A DNA stretch of 64,000 nucleotides from Megachile rotundata (lineage: Eukaryota > Arthropoda > Insecta > Hymenoptera > Megachilidae): contig NW_027473695.1 of the NCBI RefSeq assembly GCF_050947335.1, positions 62,001 through 126,000 of the forward strand, read 5' to 3'. This document shows, one piece after another, positions 59,940 to 64,000 of the stretch; position 1 is the first letter of the stretch; each line of letters opens with the position of its first letter. Below the pieces are notes generated by a model. It worked only from the letters and a program-made list of their open reading frames with translations. It was not told the DNA's origin and ran no database searches. The position numbers were made by a program, and so were the translations under genes.

Positions 59940-62550
59940 ATTATCAATCTAACTCATATTATTAGCCATATTATGCTTATATGATCGATAGAGGGACAAT
60001 TACTATACTTCTTACTCTTATTATTATCAATCTAACTCATATTATTAGCCATATTATGCTTATATGATCGATAGAACGACAATTACTATACTTATTACTC
60101 TTATTATTATCAATCTAACTCATATTATTGGCCATATTATGTGGATATGATCGATAGGACGACAATTACTATACTCATTACTCTTATTATTATCAAACTA
60201 ACTCATATTATTAACCATATTATGCAGATATGATCGATAGAGCGACAATTACTATACTTATTGCTCTTACTATTATCAATCTAACTCATATTATTAGCCA
60301 TATTATGCTTATATTATCGATAGAGCGACAATTACTATACTTGTTACTCTTATTATTATCAATCTAACTCATATTATTAGCCATATTATGCTTATATGAT
60401 CGATAGAGCGACAATTTCTATACTTATTACTCTTATTATTATCAATCTAACTCATATTATTGGCCATATTATGTGGACATGATCGATAGGACGACAATTA
60501 CTATACTCATTACTCTTATTATTATCAAACTAACTCATATTATTAACCATATTATGCAGATATGATCGATAGATCGACAATTACTATACTTATTACTCTT
60601 ACTATTATCAATCTAACTCATATTATTAGCCATATTATGCTTATATGATCGATAGAACGACAATTACTATACTTGTTACTCTTATTATTATCAATCTAAC
60701 TCATATTATTTCCATATTATGCAGATATGATCGATAGAACGACAATTACTATACTTATTACTCTTACTATTATCAATCTAACTCATATTATTAGCCATAT
60801 TATGCTTATATTATCGATAGAACGACAATTACTCTACCTGTTACTCTTATTATTATCAATCTAACTCATATTATTAGCCATATTATGCTTATATGATCGA
60901 TAGAACGACAATTACTATACTTACTACTCTTACTATTATCAATCTAACTCATATTATTAGCCATATTATGCTTATATTACCGATAGAACGACAATTACTA
61001 TACCTGTTACTCTTATTATTATCAATCTAACTCATATTATTAGCCATATTATGCTTATATGATCGATAGAACGACAATTACTATACTTATTACTCTTATT
61101 ATTATCAATCTAACTCATATTATTGGCCATATTATGTGGATATGATCGATAGGACGACAATTACTATACTCATTACTCTTATTATTATCAAACTAACTCA
61201 TATTATTAGCCATATTATGCTTATATTATCGATAGAGCGACAATAACTGTACTTGTTACTCTTATTATTATCAATCTAACTCATATTATTAGCCATATTA
61301 TGCTTATATGATCGATAGAACGACAATTTCTATACTCATTACTCTTATTATTATCAAACTAACTCATATTATTAACCATATTATGCAGATATGATCGATA
61401 GATCGACAATTACTATACTTATTACTCTTACTATTATCAATTTAACTCATATTATTAGCCATATTATGCTTATATGATCGATAGAACGACAATTACTATA
61501 CTTGTTACTCTTATTATTATCAATCTAACTCATATTATTTCCATATTATGCAGATATGATCGATAGAACGACAATTACTATACTTATTACTCTTACTATT
61601 ATCAATCTAACTCATATTATTAGCCATATTATGCTTATATTATCGATAGAACGACAATTACTATACCTGTTACTCTTATTATTATCAATCTAACTCATAT
61701 TATTAGCCATATTATGCTTATATGATCGATAGAACGACAATTACTATACTTCTTACTCTTATTATTATCAATCTAACTCATATTATTAGCCATATTATGC
61801 TTATATGATCGATAGAACGACAATTACTATACTTATTACTCTTATTATTATCAATCTAACTCATATTATTGGCCATATTATGTGGATATGATCGATAGGA
61901 CGACAATTACTATACTCATTACTCTTATTATTATCAAACTAACTCATATTATTAACCATATTATGCAGATATGATCGATAGAGCGACAATTACTATACTT
62001 ATTGCTCTTACTATTATCAATCTAACTCATATTATTAGCCATATTATGCTTATATTATCGATAGAGCGACAATTACTATACTTGTTACTCTTATTATTAT
62101 CAATCTAACTCATATTATTAGCCATATTATGCTTATATGATCGATAGAGCGACAATTTCTATACTTATTACTCTTATTATTATCAATCTAACTCATATTA
62201 TTGGCCATATTATGTGGACATGATCGATAGGACGACAATTACTATACTCATTACTCTTATTATTATCAAACTAACTCATATTATTAACCATATTATGCAG
62301 ATATGATCGATAGATCGACAATTACTATACTTATTACTCTTACTATTATCAATCTAACTCATATTATTAGCCATATTATGCTTATATGATCGATAGAACG
62401 ACAATTACTATACTTGTTACTCTTATTATTATCAATCTAACTCATATTATTTCCATATTATGCAGATATGATCGATAGAACGACAATTACTATACTTATT
62501 ACTCTTACTATTATCAATTTAACTCATATTATTAGCCATATTATGCTTAT
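59940..62550. repeat. 21-mer repeat with 82-bp members (offset 1741 bp)
   Basis: GTGGACATGATCG at 60473 recurs at 62214, offset 1741 (21 monomers minus two bases). Copy 1 is about 59940-61680 and copy 2 is a partial 61681-62550. At CAATTTAACTC (62515) the sequence switches to match 61437 instead, an offset of 1078 (13 monomers minus one base). GAGGGACAATT in copy 1 (59991-60001) is GAACGACAATT in copy 2. Confidence 0.86.
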
Positions 62551-63270
62551 ATGATCGATAGAACGACAATTACTATACTTGTTACTCTTATTATTATCAA
62601 TCTAACTCATATTATTTCCATATTATGCAGATATGATCGATAGAACGACAATTACTATACTTATTACTCTTACTATTATCAATCTAACTCATATTATTAG
62701 CCATATTATGCTTATATTATCGATAGAACGACAATTACTATACCTGTTACTCTTATTATTATCAATCTAACTCATATTATTAGCCATATTATGCTTATAT
62801 GATCGATAGAACGACAATTACTATACTTATTACTCTTATTATTATCAATCTAACTCATATTATTGGCCATATTATGCTTATATTATCGAAAGAAGGACAA
62901 TTACTATACTTGTTACGCTTATTATTATCAATCTAACTCATATTATTAGCCATATTATGCTTATATTATTGATAGAAGGACAATTACTATAGTTGTTACT
63001 CTTATTATTATCAATCTGACTCATATTATTAGCCATGTTATGCTTATATGATCGATAGAAAGACAATTACTATACTTGTTACTCTTATTATTATCAATCT
63101 AACTCATATTATTGGCCATATTATGTGGATATGATCGATAGGACGACAATTACTATACTTATTACTCTTATTATTATCAATCTAACTCATATTATTGGCC
63201 ATATTATGCTTATATTATCGATAGAACGACAATTACTATACTTATTACTCTTACTATTATCAATCTAACT
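62550..63270. repeat. Array B monomers up to the second gap
   Basis: Ordinary 83-bp monomers in the order GAAGGAC, CAATCTGACTC (63016), GAAAGAC, GTGGATATG, matching the run near 58310-58690. The run breaks off at the N gap in mid-monomer (last base CAATCTAACT). Confidence 0.88.
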
Positions 63271-63370
63271 NNNNNNNNNNNNNNNNNNNNNNNNNNNNNN
63301 NNNNNNNNNNNNNNNNNNNNNNNNNNNNNNNNNNNNNNNNNNNNNNNNNNNNNNNNNNNNNNNNNNNNNN
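63271..63370. other. Assembly gap of 100 N inside array B
   Basis: Exactly 100 N. The last GAACGAC before it is at 63224 and the first after it at 63388, 164 bp apart. Keeping the 83-bp register would need 166 bp, so the true missing length should be 19, 102 or another 19 + 83n bases if the array is continuous. The 100 N is therefore best read as a placeholder. Confidence 0.97.
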
Positions 63371-64000
63371 TGCAGATATGATCGATAGAACTACAATTAC
63401 TATACTCATTACTCTTATTATTATCAATCTAACTCATATTATTAGCCATATTATGCTTCAATGATAGATAGAACTACAATTACTATACTCATTACTCTTA
63501 TTATTATCAATCTAACTCATATTACTAGCCATATTATGCTTATATGATCGATAGAACGAGAATTACTGTACTCACTACTCTTAGTATTATCAATCTAACT
63601 CATATTATTAGCCATATTATGTTTATATTATCGATAGAACGACAATTACTATACTTATTACTGTTATTATTATCAATCCAACTCATATTATTACCCGTAT
63701 TATGCTGATATGATCGATAGAACGACATTCACTATACTCATTACTCTTATTATTATCAATCTAACTCATATTATTAACCATATTATGCAGATATGATCGA
63801 TCGAACGACAATTACTATACTTTTTACACTTATTATTATCAATCTAACCCATATTATTAGCCATATTATGCTTATATGATCGATAGTACGACAATTACTA
63901 TACTCATTGCTCTTATTATTATCAATCTAACTCATATTATTAACCATATTATGCAATTATGATCGATAGAACGACAATTACTATACTTATTACACTTATT
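63371..64000. repeat. Diverged array B monomers beyond the second gap
   Basis: About 7.6 monomers in strict 83-bp register (starts at 63388, 63471, 63554, 63637, 63720, 63803, 63886, 63969). They carry many substitutions not seen elsewhere: GAACTACAATTACTATACTC, GCTTCAATGATAGATAG, GTACTCACTACTCTTAGTATT, CAATCCAACTC, TTACCCGTATTATGCTG, GACATTCACTATAC, ATCGATCGAACG, TCTAACCC and GCAATTATG. No two neighbouring monomers are near-identical, unlike the array before the gap. Confidence 0.93.

Larger units (their letters stand above)
50565..59940. repeat. Array B block of overlapping 21- to 25-mer periods
   Basis: The TAACTCACATTATTAGCCAC variant occurs at 50988, 52814, 54557 and 56632, spaced 1826 (22 monomers), 1743 (21) and 2075 bp (25). 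The matching TACGATCG landmarks at 51433, 53259, 55002 and 57077 have the same spacings. The period thus changes by whole monomers from copy to copy. The CAATCTGACTC variant at 56048 recurs at 58455 (+2407, 29 monomers) and again at 63016. Confidence 0.85.
12386..63270. repeat. Satellite array B, 83-bp monomer (about 613 copies)
   Basis: Uninterrupted head-to-tail array in one orientation. A near-consensus monomer is 24246-24328, starting GAACGACAATTACTATAC and ending in ATCGATA. Spacing of the GAACGAC landmark is 83 bp (12386, 12469, 12552). Hand-counted consensus has 14 C and 6 G in 83 (24% GC) with two CpG. Almost every monomer has ATCGAT (ClaI, which also contains TaqI TCGA). Variable positions recur in combinations: TATGATCG, TATTATCG, TACGATCG, GCAGATATG, GTGGATATG, CCACATT, TACATATTAC, GAAGGACAATT. 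Some monomers are 82 bp, with ATTTCCATATT replacing ATTAGCCATATT. Because 83 is not a multiple of three, the reading frame rotates each monomer. No embedded foreign sequence is visible. Satellite family and species not recognised. Confidence 0.97.

Noticed and set aside
12386..63270. A CRISPR array (regular short repeats with spacers).
   Set aside because: The whole 83-bp unit is conserved; there are no unique spacers, the unit is repeated over 600 times and no cas genes are present.
12386..63270. AT-rich stretches resembling promoters (TATA-like, TATACTTATTAC) and polyadenylation signals.
   Set aside because: Such matches are expected by chance at 76% AT and recur in every monomer without any linked gene.
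1..63270. Similarity between the 141-bp and 83-bp monomers (both contain GCACAATT/GACAATT and AACGA).
   Set aside because: Shared words are under ten bases and not in the same order, so common origin is not supported.

Overview
This window is satellite DNA from end to end. I find no credible protein-coding gene, RNA gene, transposon, CRISPR array or conventional regulatory site on either strand. It holds two tandem arrays with no visible sequence similarity to each other. Each sits in scaffold sequence interrupted by 100-base N gaps (12286-12385 and 63271-63370).

Array A (1-12285) is built from a 141-bp monomer, about 85 copies, roughly 38% GC. About 17 monomers are 161 bp because a 20-bp internal subrepeat is present three times rather than twice. 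The array has a higher-order repeat: 1 to about 3700 recurs at 5094 to about 8790, an offset of exactly 5093 bp (about 35 monomers). Smaller tandem duplications of 443 bp and 302 bp are nested in it.

Array B (12386-63270, resuming at 63371-64000) is built from an 83-bp, very AT-rich monomer (about 24% GC), roughly 620 copies, with 82-bp variants. It is a mosaic of nested higher-order repeats at offsets of 8792 bp (106 monomers), 2323 bp (28), 1160 bp (14), 3233 bp (39), 4726 bp (57), 415 bp (5), 1743 bp (21), 2075 bp (25) and 1741 bp (21). Copies differ by few substitutions and by whole-monomer gains or losses. This is the signature of unequal exchange or slippage at many scales. At several duplication junctions I can see a chimeric monomer that marks the breakpoint. 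The last 630 bases, beyond the second gap, are more diverged and may be an array edge.

The organism is a eukaryote, and the window is probably centromeric, pericentromeric or other constitutive heterochromatin in a scaffolded assembly. CpG is not depleted in either monomer (hand-counted observed/expected about 1.5 in A and 2 in B), which argues against a heavily CpG-methylated genome such as a vertebrate's. An arthropod or other invertebrate is plausible, but the species cannot be told from the sequence. No genes work together here. The interest lies in the repeat architecture and what it records about array turnover. All repeat coordinates and offsets were worked out by eye from shared variant bases. 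Offsets anchored on rare variants are exact; the outer borders of each block are approximate (tens of bases).
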